Origin: Neoceratodus forsteri
Taxonomy: Eukaryota > Chordata > Ceratodontiformes > Ceratodontidae
Assembly: GCA_016271365.2 (NCBI GenBank)
Contig: JADMNL010000028.1
Location: forward strand, 52,408,001-52,472,000
DNA: 64,000 nucleotides
Direction of reading: 5' to 3'
Part shown: positions 1 through 9,330 of the stretch, piece by piece
How positions within the stretch are numbered: position 1 is the stretch's first letter
How the letters are laid out: each line of letters opens with the position of its first letter
The notes under the pieces: generated by a model
Told to the model about the DNA's origin: nothing
Seen by the model: only the letters and a program-made list of their open reading frames with translations
Databases searched by the model: none
Program-made: the position numbers and the translations under genes

Positions 1-60
1 TACCAGGGTGAATTTCTCTGACAATGGGACACTGTGTCAACCAGTTCTGTATAAAAATGT

Positions 61-2890
61 TACATAGATACATAGACAGTGTCGGCAGATAAGGGCCTAT
101 GGCCCACCCAGTCTGCCCATTTAAGTTTGTAAGTTCAGTTTATGTTTTCCAGGAAGTCTGTTGCCCCTTACCCCTGACCTCCAGAATTCCTTTATGTCTA
201 TCCCATGCATTCTTAAATCCCGTGATTGTTTCAGCCCCCACCACTTCCTCTGGCAGGGTGTTCCACTTATCCACCACCCGTTCTGTGAAGAAATTCTTCC
301 TCACGTTTCCTCTGAATCGTCCTCCTCCAACTTCATCCCATGACCTCTAGTCCTGGAACATCTTTTTAGCTTAAAATAGTGCATTCCTGCACCCTGTTCC
401 TCCCTGTAAGATACTTGTATGTCTCTATCATATCCCCTCTCCCTCCTCTCCTCCAGGGAGTACATGTTCAGTGCCTTCAACCTGTCCTCATAGGACTTGT
501 GATGCAATCCATGCACCAACTTTGTTCCTCCTGAACCTTCTCTACCCTGTCTATGTCCTTACGTAGGTAAGGTCTCCAGAACTGCACAGTGTACTCCAGG
601 TGCGGCCTCACTAGTGTCTTATATAGTGGAATTATGACCTCCTTTTCCTGCTGGTGATGCCCCTGCCTATGCATCCCAGCATCCTATTTGCTTTACCTGC
701 TGCCTTGTCACACTGTTTCTGCCTTGAGGTCATCAGAGATGATAACTCAAGATCCTTTCCGCTTGGTGCATGCTATATCCTCACCCCCAACTGATATATT
801 GTGCCAGGTTTTTGTGCCCCATATGCATTATCTTGCACTTCCTTGCATTGAATTTCAACTGCCAAACCCTGACCATTCTTCAAGTTTCTGCAGGTCCCTT
901 CTCATTCTGTCTACACCCTCTGTGTGTCTACTCTGTTACAGAGCTTTGTGTCATCAGCGAACAGTGAAATTCTGCCTTCTAGGTCCTGTGCAATGTCACT
1001 GATGAAGATATTGAATAGTACCGGTCCCAGCACTGATCCCTGTGGTACCCACTGGTCACTCTTCCCTCTGTGGAGTGACAGCCATTTACCACCACTCTCT
1101 GTGTCCTGCTGCCCAGCCAGTTACCTACCCACTCACTACTGTCCTGCCCACACCCATATTCCCCAGTTTGTGCAATAGTCTTCTATGTGGCACAGTGTCA
1201 AAGGCCTTGCTGAAGTCCAGATAGGCCATGTCCACTGCCTCCCTGATCCACCTCCTTAGTCACCCAGTCAAAAATTCAATGAGGTTGGTCTGACATGACC
1301 TTCCCTGGTGAAACCATGCTGCCTTGGGTCTGTAGTCCATTGACAACAGGTGTTCCACCAACTCTCCTTCAGTAGTGCTTCCATGATCTTCCCACTACCG
1401 AGGTGAGGCTGACTGGTCTGTAGTGCCCGCTTCCTCTTTGCTCCCACTTTTGTATAAAGGGACTACATCTGCTATCCTCCAGTCTTTGGGTACCTCCCTG
1501 TTTCAGTGATCAGCTAAACAGGATAGCAAGAGGTTCAGCCACCACTCTCTTAGTTCTTTAAGGACCTAGGGTGCACCCCATCTAGCCCCATTGCTTTATC
1601 AACTCTTATTACTTCCAGTTCCTTCAGGACCCTTTCGTGTAAAGGGACCTGTGTCCATTTCTGCACCATTCTCACCCTTGTACTCCATTCAGACCCATTA
1701 CCTCCTCTTCCTAGTAAAGACTGAGCAGAAATACCTGTTCAATATGTCAGCTTTACTGTTGTCATCCTCCACACAGCCCCCATCCTCCCCTTCAGTCTCA
1801 CTATCCTCCCTTGCCTTTCTTTTTCACTTATGTACCTGTAAAGGTTTTGTCCCTCTACCCACTGATTTTGCAATGTGTTCTTCTGTCTGAGCTTTGGCTT
1901 CCTTACTGACCTCCCTGCCTCCTTTGCTCTCTCCTGGTACTTCTCCCTATCCCTTCTGCCTGTGTCTTTGTATTGCATGAATGCAATCTTTTGGCTTCAC
2001 TTCTTTGCTACCTCTTTGGAAAACCATAATGGTCTCCTCTTCCTTTTCCTCTTGCTAACCTGCTTAATACATAATTCTGTTGCTCTTGTAATCCCCATTT
2101 TAAATACTTCCCACTGTTCCTCAACCCCTGATTCCTGCCCCATTCCTTAATGCCTCTTTCAAGTATCTCCCATTTTCCCAAAGTTTGCCCCCAAAATCCA
2201 GGATACGTGTTTTTGTGTGGTTAGGTTCTGCTCTTTCTGTGATTTCAAACCACAGTGACTGGTGGTCACTGTTCCCAGAATACTCCCCACTCTTACCCCA
2301 TCACACTGTCCCTGTTTGTGAGCACAGGTCCAGTATTGCCTTCTGCCGAGTTGGTTCCATAACCAGTTGCTTGAGAAGGCACACTGAAGGAAGTCCAGGA
2401 TAAATCTGCTCTAGTTGATGCTGCTGTTGGGATGCTCCAGTCCACGTCTGGAATATTGAAGTCTCCAACCAGTACTACTCACTCTTTTTCTGCCATCCTC
2501 TGGATGGCTAGCATCAGCTCCTATCTGTTTCTTCCTCCTGGGCTGGTGGTCTATAGACCACACCTCTGCGATGGCTGGCCCCATTTTCCTTTCCAGCTTA
2601 ACCCACAGTATCTCTCCCAATTTGTTCCTCCTGGATCTCTTGGCCCTTATGTCATTTTTCACATACAGTGCCACCTCCTCCCTTCCTGCCTGCCCTGTCT
2701 CTTCTGAATATGTTGTAGCCAGGTATCGCCAACTCTCAGTCGTGGTTATCATTACACCAGGTTTCAGTGATGGCCACAATGTCCAGGTCTGACTGCACCA
2801 TGACAGCCTCCAGATCTTTCATCTTGTTGCTAAGGCTCCTGGCATTTGCACACATGACTTTCCATGTTCTATCTAAGCTGGAGTCCAAGA
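61..2890 (-). mobile_element. CR1-like LINE, copy 1 (5'-truncated, decayed)
   Basis: Read on the minus strand, this is a CR1-clade non-LTR retrotransposon relic. From high to low coordinates it shows the start of the apurinic endonuclease (CANARSLSNK near 2850-2810, then an AITETW-like motif), VALYVKNDI near 2680, the reverse transcriptase motif YLDFSKAFDTVPH near 1235-1190, a FADDT catalytic box near 960, and the C-terminal block ending in HHKSYEDRL and EERRERG near 500-420. The low-coordinate end carries the ATGTTTCTATG-like octamer typical of CR1 3' ends (61-80). No frame stays open for more than about 120 codons, so it is dead. The 5' end lies inside the endonuclease, the usual 5' truncation. 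CR1 assignment is firm; family level is not determined. Confidence 0.85.
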
Positions 2891-3238
2891 TGTGATTGTC
2901 CAAGTACAGAACTTACTCTGACACCCAGAGGTGTGTCCATAGTTTGTTAAGTGTGGGAAACATTTAAGATAACTATAATTTTCTTCTGTAGTGTGGTGTT
3001 ATTAACCAGATGAATGGCAAAGTACAAGCTTGGGAGCAAAAGGTGGGAGACCCTCCATCTGGAGTAACTGGTTTACCTCTACGGGTTCAGAAGGGCACCA
3101 TTTCCTTTTCATTCAGTGCAATTGGCCAATGCCTGATGAAAGTAGCTTACCCCAGTATGTGGGATTTTGTTTCTTCAGTTTACCCCATGATAATGGGTTC
3201 TAGAAGATTTGAGCCTAGATATGCTCTGTGTGGTCGTG
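2891..3238. other. Unassigned flank containing an 82-codon open stretch
   Basis: This is the stretch between the CR1 relic and the LTR element. On the plus strand a pyrimidine-rich run ending in TTCTTCTGTAG (about 2979-2989) precedes an open frame starting at ATG 3010 that runs to the LTR insertion point. Across the rebuilt empty site (GGTAC then 11649 onward) the frame would end two codons later. I do not recognise the translation and treat it as chance or an older repeat. Confidence 0.3.
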
Positions 3239-3243
3239 GGTAC
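3239..3243. repeat. Target-site duplication, left copy
   Basis: GGTAC sits directly before the TGTGACG start of the 5' LTR and is repeated exactly at 11644-11648 after the 3' LTR. Five-base duplications are typical for Ty3/gypsy integrases, so this marks the insertion boundaries. Confidence 0.85.
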
Positions 3244-4392
3244 TGTGACGCCTGGCCAGCCAGTTATGATTATTGCATGCTATTTGTAATATATAAATAG
3301 TAAGTGATTGCCTCACATAAGACAGCCTGTGCTTATGGGTGCCCCCCACCCAGGTTTCAGTGAAGATACTGTGACAAGTGACCTGAAACCAGGAGGAAAT
3401 TAAAAGACCAGAAGGACTTAATTAAGGGTCCCCTGTTTTTCTGTCTTAATTAGAACTGACCCAGCTGCCAGGATATTGGGCTCTAAAGTTTTATGATTCC
3501 TATAGGAAGAACATTGATACCACCATGGTGCTAAAAGTTGTAAAACCCCTTTGATATGCCTTGGGATGAGGAACTACACCAGATCAAAGAGAAAATGTTT
3601 AATTAAGGAGTCATATTTAGGAAGTGGAATTTTTGCTGATGTCACACTATTTAATATATCTCCTGACAGGAAATCGCTGTTTGTATTTTTTTTAATTCTA
3701 AAAAGGAGGAGCTAGATGATTCACCAAGGGGGTTGGGAGATGAAGTTGAAATGTAACCTTGTAACTGGGGAATATGATATACCATCTTGAGACTGAAGAA
3801 AGACAGCTCTCTGCTATAAGGCACTTAAAGAGGTAATACATTAGATAGAAAATAATCTACTTGTATATTGGTAGGAGTTTGTCTGTAGTTTTCTTTGATT
3901 TTCTTTGAGTGATTGTATGCTCTTTAATATATTGTTCTGTGTTTACATTTTTCATATTGTTGTCATATTTTAGTAAATATATTATTTAAAAGACTGTCTG
4001 GGTGTCTGCCACTTCTTTTTGCATGCGACGTATAGATGGTTAAGTCTGACAATTGTTCAAACAGCGTGATGGCGTTACCAAACTGGGAACAGGTAAGAAT
4101 GTACATAAGGTCTTTTATTGAGTTTTAAGGGTTCATTTTGGAAGCCTGGCTTGGTGCCAGTGGCAAAAGATTGTACCGCAATCCCCGAAGAGGGTACGTA
4201 TCTGCGCCTGTACACTGGGTACGCTAGTATACGGTTCACAGTCTGAATCCCCCCAGAACTTGATACTAAAGGTGATTCGGACTCAAAAAGCAGACAGGTG
4301 GGTTATCCTGTCTGTTACCTGTTCACATTACTGCGCTCGGAAGATGGCACTGTGGGAGCAGAGGGCCTGACCTGCTGAGTGCGTTTGTGACA
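3244..4392 (+). repeat. 5' LTR of the Gmr1-like element
   Basis: This 1,149-bp repeat begins TGTGACGCC and ends GCGTTTGTGACA. It matches 9331-9582 plus 10738-11643. By eye the first 250 bases differ from the 3' LTR at roughly one base in nine, so the insertion is old. An AT-rich segment with TATTT and TTTAATATATTG runs is present near 3900-3990; I cannot place the promoter or polyadenylation site securely. Confidence 0.85.
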
Positions 4393-4604
4393 GATTTGAT
4401 TGACAGCGGTGCGATAAAATTTGGTAAACACAAGCTTTAACTGTTCAGTATGTCAGCTTTATACTGTACAGCTCACTTTCAAAATAAGGCAGTGATTTAT
4501 CTGTAAAAAGGAAACAGAACTATATCATTTTGCGTAGTCAAATTCCTACCTGTTTTATTTTTATTCTAAAGGGCAAGTTAGAGTAGCCATAGTTAGGGAA
4601 GAAG

Positions 4605-5950
4605 ATGGCTTCCAACTACAGTGGGTACACTGCAGACTACTTGAGGCAGTTGTGCCAGGACAGAGGAGTCCTGCACGAGGCGAGAGCCACCAAGCAGAAA
4701 CTCATGGATGCCCTGATGGCAGCAGATGCCCAGAGCATCGAGTCACAGACTGTGACTGTAAAGGATCAAACCTCGGGCATGGAGAGGCTAACGGCCAGTG
4801 CAGTGTCCAGATCCAGTGGGAGGACAGCAGGGCCAGTGCAAGCGAAGGGCCACAACAGCAGGGGAAGATCACCAGCATTCTGGAGCCAGAAGCAATCAGG
4901 CTGTGGACTGAGTTGCGTAGAATGGAGCTGGAGTTCCAGACAGAATAGAAGCAAGAGCAGCAAGCTGCAAAGGAGAAGAGGGAACGAGAACAATGAGCTG
5001 CAGAGGAGAAGAGGGAGCAAGAACAGTGAACCGTAGAGGAGAAGAGGGAGCGAGAACAGCGAGAAGCAGACTGGGAAGAGCGTGAGCGCCAGAGGCAACA
5101 TGAACTGGAGAAGCTATGATTCCAACCACTAGCACCAGAGCAGGTAAGTGGCTTGGGTTTAACTAAAACTACAGGACTGGGTTACAAATTTAATTCCAAA
5201 TTGATAGCGGAATTTAAAGAGAGGGAGAATATGGATGCCTTTTTAAATTCCTTTGAAAAAGTTTGTACTCAGGCAAAAATTCCTAGAAGGTCCTGGAGCT
5301 TCCAACTATCCCTGCTACTTAGCGGGAAAGCTCAGGATGCATTGGGTTAAATGGACAATGAGGACAGTAATGATTACAGCAAACTTAAAGCTGCACTTTT
5401 AAAAAGGTTTGATTTAACTGCTGAAGCATACAGAGCTAAATTCTGTAAGCTCAGGAAAAGCCCTGACATGAGCTATGAGGAGCTAGCCACAAAATAACAT
5501 CAATGTTTAAAACGTTGCAGGGAGGGAACTGAAGCAAACTCTGTAGATAAAATTGAAAATGCTATTTTGTTAGAACGGTTTTTTGGGGCATGCCCAGCAG
5601 AGCTGAAAACCTGGCTGGAGGACCGAGATCCCAGACAGTGCAACAGGCTGCTGAACTGTTGGATCACTATGCCAAGAGCAGACCTGCTCTGAGAGCAAAT
5701 GGAGCAGGTGTGGCAGTGCAGAAAGGGAAAAGTGCACCTTCAGGACAGCTAAAACCCCTCTGCCTCCACCGAAACCAGTTAGCTCCAGGTTTCAGAGAAA
5801 GGATTTTTCTGAGAAAAGAAATGCATGTTGGGTTTGTAAAGAAACTGGGCATATTGCCAGACAATGTCCCAAAAGGGCAAGCAATACACAAAATGGGGCT
5901 AGGAAAGAAGTGGGTTGTTTGTGTGTTCCGGGAAGCATGCCTGGAAACAT
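4605..5950 (+). pseudogene. gag: gag relic of the Gmr1-like element (SAP-like N-terminus, SCAN-like capsid, zinc knuckle)
   Basis: The first ATG after the 5' LTR (4605) opens a 143-codon frame with a short helical segment, YTADYLRQLCQDRGV followed by KQKLMDAL, resembling a SAP-like DNA-binding helix pair. A charged Glu/Arg-rich stretch follows and the frame breaks. A second block at 5153-5350 contains FKERENMDAFLNSFEKVC and LSGKAQDAL, a capsid segment of the type from which the vertebrate SCAN domain is thought to derive. At 5826-5867 a canonical CCHC zinc knuckle (C-X2-C-X4-H-X4-C, starting CWVCKETGH) marks nucleocapsid. At least two frame changes and several stops interrupt the reading frame, so no functional Gag is made. 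Confidence 0.75.
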
Positions 5951-6250
5951 GAGGGAATACATGCACCCAGTCACGGTGAATGGTGTACAGACACAAGAGT
6001 TAAGGGACACGGGGCATCACTGACGCTGGTAAAAGGAGACCTGGTAGAGCCTGGTCAGCTTATCCCAAATAAATCTGTTACTGTACAAAACTTCACTGGG
6101 GAGGAGAAAACATTGCCACTCACTAGTGTTCTAGACTGGGGTGAAACAGGGGGAACTGTGCAACAGGTGGCTGTAGCCAAAACGTTAGCAGTTGATATCA
6201 TCCTTGGCAACAATCTCAGACAGGATGGTGTGTGCAGTTACCTGTAGCCA
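5951..6250 (+). pseudogene. pol: Aspartic protease relic
   Basis: The segment after the zinc knuckle reads as a retroviral-type aspartic protease: an Asp-Thr-Gly-Ala-Ser active-site region near 6005-6025 followed by VKGDLV, a flap-like stretch, and VDIILGNNL near 6195-6220, corresponding to the I(L/I)G block of the family. The active-site Asp-Thr and the downstream GASLTLV are in different frames, as if a single base were missing within the catalytic triplet. The protease would therefore be inactive. Confidence 0.65.
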
Positions 6251-6425
6251 AGCGGCAAGGGAAAATTGTAGTTCTCTGGACCCCACAGAAGCCAGTGTGG
6301 AAACCACTGGGAGGCTGGTTCCCCAGCCTGTGTCTCCTGATATGGAGACTAATGAAAAGGGGGTATAAATTTCTCCAGTAGCAGTTAACCAAACAGCTAA
6401 GGAGGGTTACTCCAAGGAAGGACTG

Positions 6426-7936
6426 TTGACCCATTGTCGGAGGGTTAGGGATGACAGTGATCCTGAGTGCCCTGATGCTAGTGCTGGGGACCCTAGTTTA
6501 GAAACTGAAGGGGACCTGTCCCATGCCTTGGGAATGTGTAAGGAGTTTGCAGCTGCTCAGAAAAGTGACCCTAGTCTAGAGAAGCTGAGAGCTTGGGAAG
6601 ACTCTGATGGAGCACAGGGAGGTGACGGTAAACATAAGGATTATTGGGAAAATGGACTGATGTATGCTCTGGCTGTGAAGACACAGGGAGAGGTGTTCTC
6701 CAGGCAGCTTGTCGTTTCCCAGGGGTACCGTGAGCAGTTGCTCAAAACTGCACATGATATTCCCTTGTCTGGACATCTGGGAATCGCACGCACTATGCAG
6801 CAGTTGGCCCAGAATTTCTATTGGCTCAGCTTCACTCAGCAGGTGAAGGAGTACTGCAAATCTTGTCACTGGTGTCATGAAATAAGGAAGGGAGGTAAGA
6901 AAACCCAAGCCGCCCTAATTCCATTACCCATAGTGGAGAAGCCATTCCAGAGGGTGGGAATGGATATTGTGGGGCCTCTAAATAACCCCAGCTCCTTCAG
7001 GAAGAGGTTCATCCTGACTGTGGTGGATTATGCCAGCCGGTACCCAGAGGCAGTTGCCAAATCCTCACTGAGGACAGACAAAGTGGCAGATGCCGTACTT
7101 GGGATTTTCTCCCGTGTTGGGTTTCTGCAGGAGGTTATCACCGATCGAGGGGGTTCCTTCATGCGGACCTGATTAAATGTTTGTGGGAGAAGTGTGGGGT
7201 TGTGCAGAGGTGCATGACACCTTATCACCCACAAGCCAGTGGGCCTGTGGAAAGATTTAATGGTACCCTGTAGTCAATGCTCCCAAGCATTTGCTGAACA
7301 GCATGTGAGGGACTGGGAGAAGTACCTTCCCCACCTGTTGTTTGCATGCAGGGAGGTGCCCCAAGAGTCAACAGGATTTCCCCCCTTCGAGCTCTTATAT
7401 GGACGCCAGGTATGTGGGCCCTAGACTTGACCTGGGAGGACTGGGAAGGCAAGCATGCCACCCAGGGAACTCCCATAGGGGATTATGTCCTTAGGTTTAG
7501 AGAAAGGCTGAAGGAGCTTATGGGGACAGCCCAGAGCAACCTGGCAGCTGCCCAACACAAACAAAAAGTGTGGCATGACTGTAGAGCCAGATCTCACTCA
7601 TACACGGTGGGTCAGGAAGTCATGGTCCTTATTCCGATCCGGAAAGACAAGCTGCAGGCTAAGTGGGCAGGACTGTACAAAGTAGGTAGGAAGGTAAATG
7701 ACATGAACCATATCATAGAGTTACCTGACAGAAGACATACAGAAAGAATGTACCATGTCAACATGATAAAGTCATATGCTAATAGGGCTGGCATGGTGTT
7801 TGCAGTATGTAGTCCTGGGAAGGGGATGGACGAAGGAGACCCCCTTCTGGATTGCTGGAAGAAAGCAAGTAGAAATCCTTTATGGAGGCAGCTAAATTGT
7901 CTCCCCAGCTGGCCCTGGACAAGATCCAGGAAGTAA
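6426..7936 (+). pseudogene. pol: Integrase relic, upstream of RT
   Basis: The 6426-7172 frame carries the N-terminal HHCC zinc-binding region (a HDIPLSGHLG segment, then CKSCHWC), and the catalytic core with Asp in GMDIVGPL, the VVDYASRYPEA block and the second Asp in TDRGGSF. The third acidic residue lies in YHPQASGPVERFNGT near 7220-7265, in another frame after a break at the FMRT stop (7172). The 7346-7936 frame ends with the GPY/F-type C-terminal domain: WAGLYKVG, then MYHVNMIKSY. All three catalytic residues (D, D, E) are visible, but at least two frameshifts separate them. No chromodomain is seen. This block lies before the reverse transcriptase, which is the diagnostic feature of the element. 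Confidence 0.85.
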
Positions 7937-7966
7937 GGAAGGAAGGTTTTAGCAGACTTTGCCCCA

Positions 7967-8868
7967 TTGTTTAGCGCTAAGCCTGGACTAACCCCCTTAG
8001 CGACGCACAAGGTGGAGACAGGGACACAGACGCCCATATGGCAGCCAGCATATCCGGTGTCAGAGGCTGTCCAAAAGGACATTAGGAAGGAGGTGGAGGA
8101 AATTATGGATTTAGGGGTAATCCAGAGATCCCACAGCCTCTGGGCCTCACCCATAGTCCTAGTGCCCTAGCCAGATGGCTGTACTGGTTTCTGTGTGGAC
8201 TGCCATGGACTGAATGCAGTCACGAAGTCTGATGCTCACCCGATGCCCCAGACGGATGAACTCCTGGACAAATTGGGAGGGGTGATGTACCTTATGACTA
8301 CTGACCTGACAAAGGGGTATTGGCAGATACAGTTAACTGACAGAGCTAGGGAAAGTTCAGCCTTCATCATTCCATTAGACTTATCTGAATTTAAAGTAAT
8401 GCCTTTCGGAATGAAGAATGCCCCGGCCACTTTCCAAAGGTTGGTGAACCAGGTGCTAAATGGTGCTGAGAAGTATGCGTGGCGTACCTGGATAACACTG
8501 CCATCTTTAGTGCCAGCTGGGGGGAACACCTGTCCCATCTTAGGGACATGCTGGGCAGGATACCGAGGGTCGGGCTCCCTTTCAAAGCTGAGAAGTGCCA
8601 GGTGGCCATGGCTGAAGTGGCATACCTTGGTCATGTTGCAGGCCAGGGACAGCTCTGTCCTAACCAAGTAAAAATAGAGGCAATCAACGCATGGCCCAGA
8701 CCAGAAATGCAGAAGCAGGTCAGGAGTTTTCTAGGGACAGCAGGGTACTATAGGAAATTTGTACCTAATTACAGTGTCCTGGCTGCTCCACTATCTGACC
8801 TGGTAAAGAAAAAATGCCTAAGTATATTACCTGAGAACCAGTCTGTAAAAAAGCCTTTACCAGACTGA
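7967..8868 (+). pseudogene. pol: Reverse transcriptase relic with altered YLDD box
   Basis: Ty3/gypsy reverse transcriptase motifs run in order: GVIQRSHSLWASPIVLVP (about 8115-8168), a stop, CHGLNAVTKSDAHPMP, TTDLTKGYWQIQL with the first catalytic Asp (about 8297-8335), MPFGMKNAPATFQRL, then AYLDNTAIFSASWGEHL after a frameshift (from 8479), followed by KCQVAMAEVAYLGHV and FLGTAGYYRKFVPNY. The usual Tyr-Leu-Asp-Asp box reads Tyr-Leu-Asp-Asn, so the second metal-binding Asp is lost. Together with the frame breaks, this makes the enzyme dead. Confidence 0.85.
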
Positions 8869-8909
8869 AGGAGGCACTGTGAAGTGCTCCTGTACTGACA
8901 AGTCCTGAC

Positions 8910-9265
8910 TATAGCAGATCCTTTATAGTCCAGACTGATGCCTCAGACATGGGTATTGGGGCAGTACTGAGTCAGACTTCCAACCAAGGGAAAGATCACC
9001 CTGTAGTGTACCTGAGTAAAAAGTTACCTCCCAGGGAGCAGGCTTACACTCCTGTGGAAAAAGAGTGTCTTGCCATAGTGTGGGCCCTAAGGAAGTTAGA
9101 GCCATACTTATATGGGCGGCATTTTATAGGTACACACTGACCACAACCCCCTGGTTTGACCGACACAAATGGCAAAAACGGTAGACTATTAAGATGAAGA
9201 TCTTACATAGGGCTGGAATGACCAATCAGAACACAGATGGCTTGTCGCATCTATATGAGGAATGA
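8910..9265 (+). pseudogene. pol: RNase H relic and pol C-terminus
   Basis: The frame near 8929 reads QTDASDMGIGAVLSQ, the first RNase H Asp motif, then VVYLSKKL, then TPVEKECLAIVWALRKLEPYL with the catalytic Glu. The frame breaks at 9140, just before a displaced TDHNPL-like motif. A last in-frame segment, NTDGLSHLYEE then a stop at 9263-9265, matches the NADGLSR-type motif that ends the RNase H region in Ty3/gypsy elements. Nothing follows but the polypurine tract, so integrase is not repeated downstream, confirming the IN-RT-RH order. Confidence 0.8.
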
Positions 9266-9317
9266 ACTAACTTGTGGAGCTCATCCCATGCAGGGGATAG
9301 AGCCCCAAATTCAGTCT

Positions 9318-9329
9318 AGGTGGGGAAGA
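9318..9329 (+). other. Polypurine tract
   Basis: AGGTGGGGAAGA lies one base before the 3' LTR (9331). It is the expected primer for plus-strand DNA synthesis and fixes the internal edge of the LTR. Confidence 0.8.
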
Positions 9330-9330
9330 T

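Noticed and set aside
4393..4604. tRNA primer-binding site after the 5' LTR
   Set aside because: The bases following 4392 do not resemble a complement to any common tRNA 3' end that I can recognise; left uncalled.
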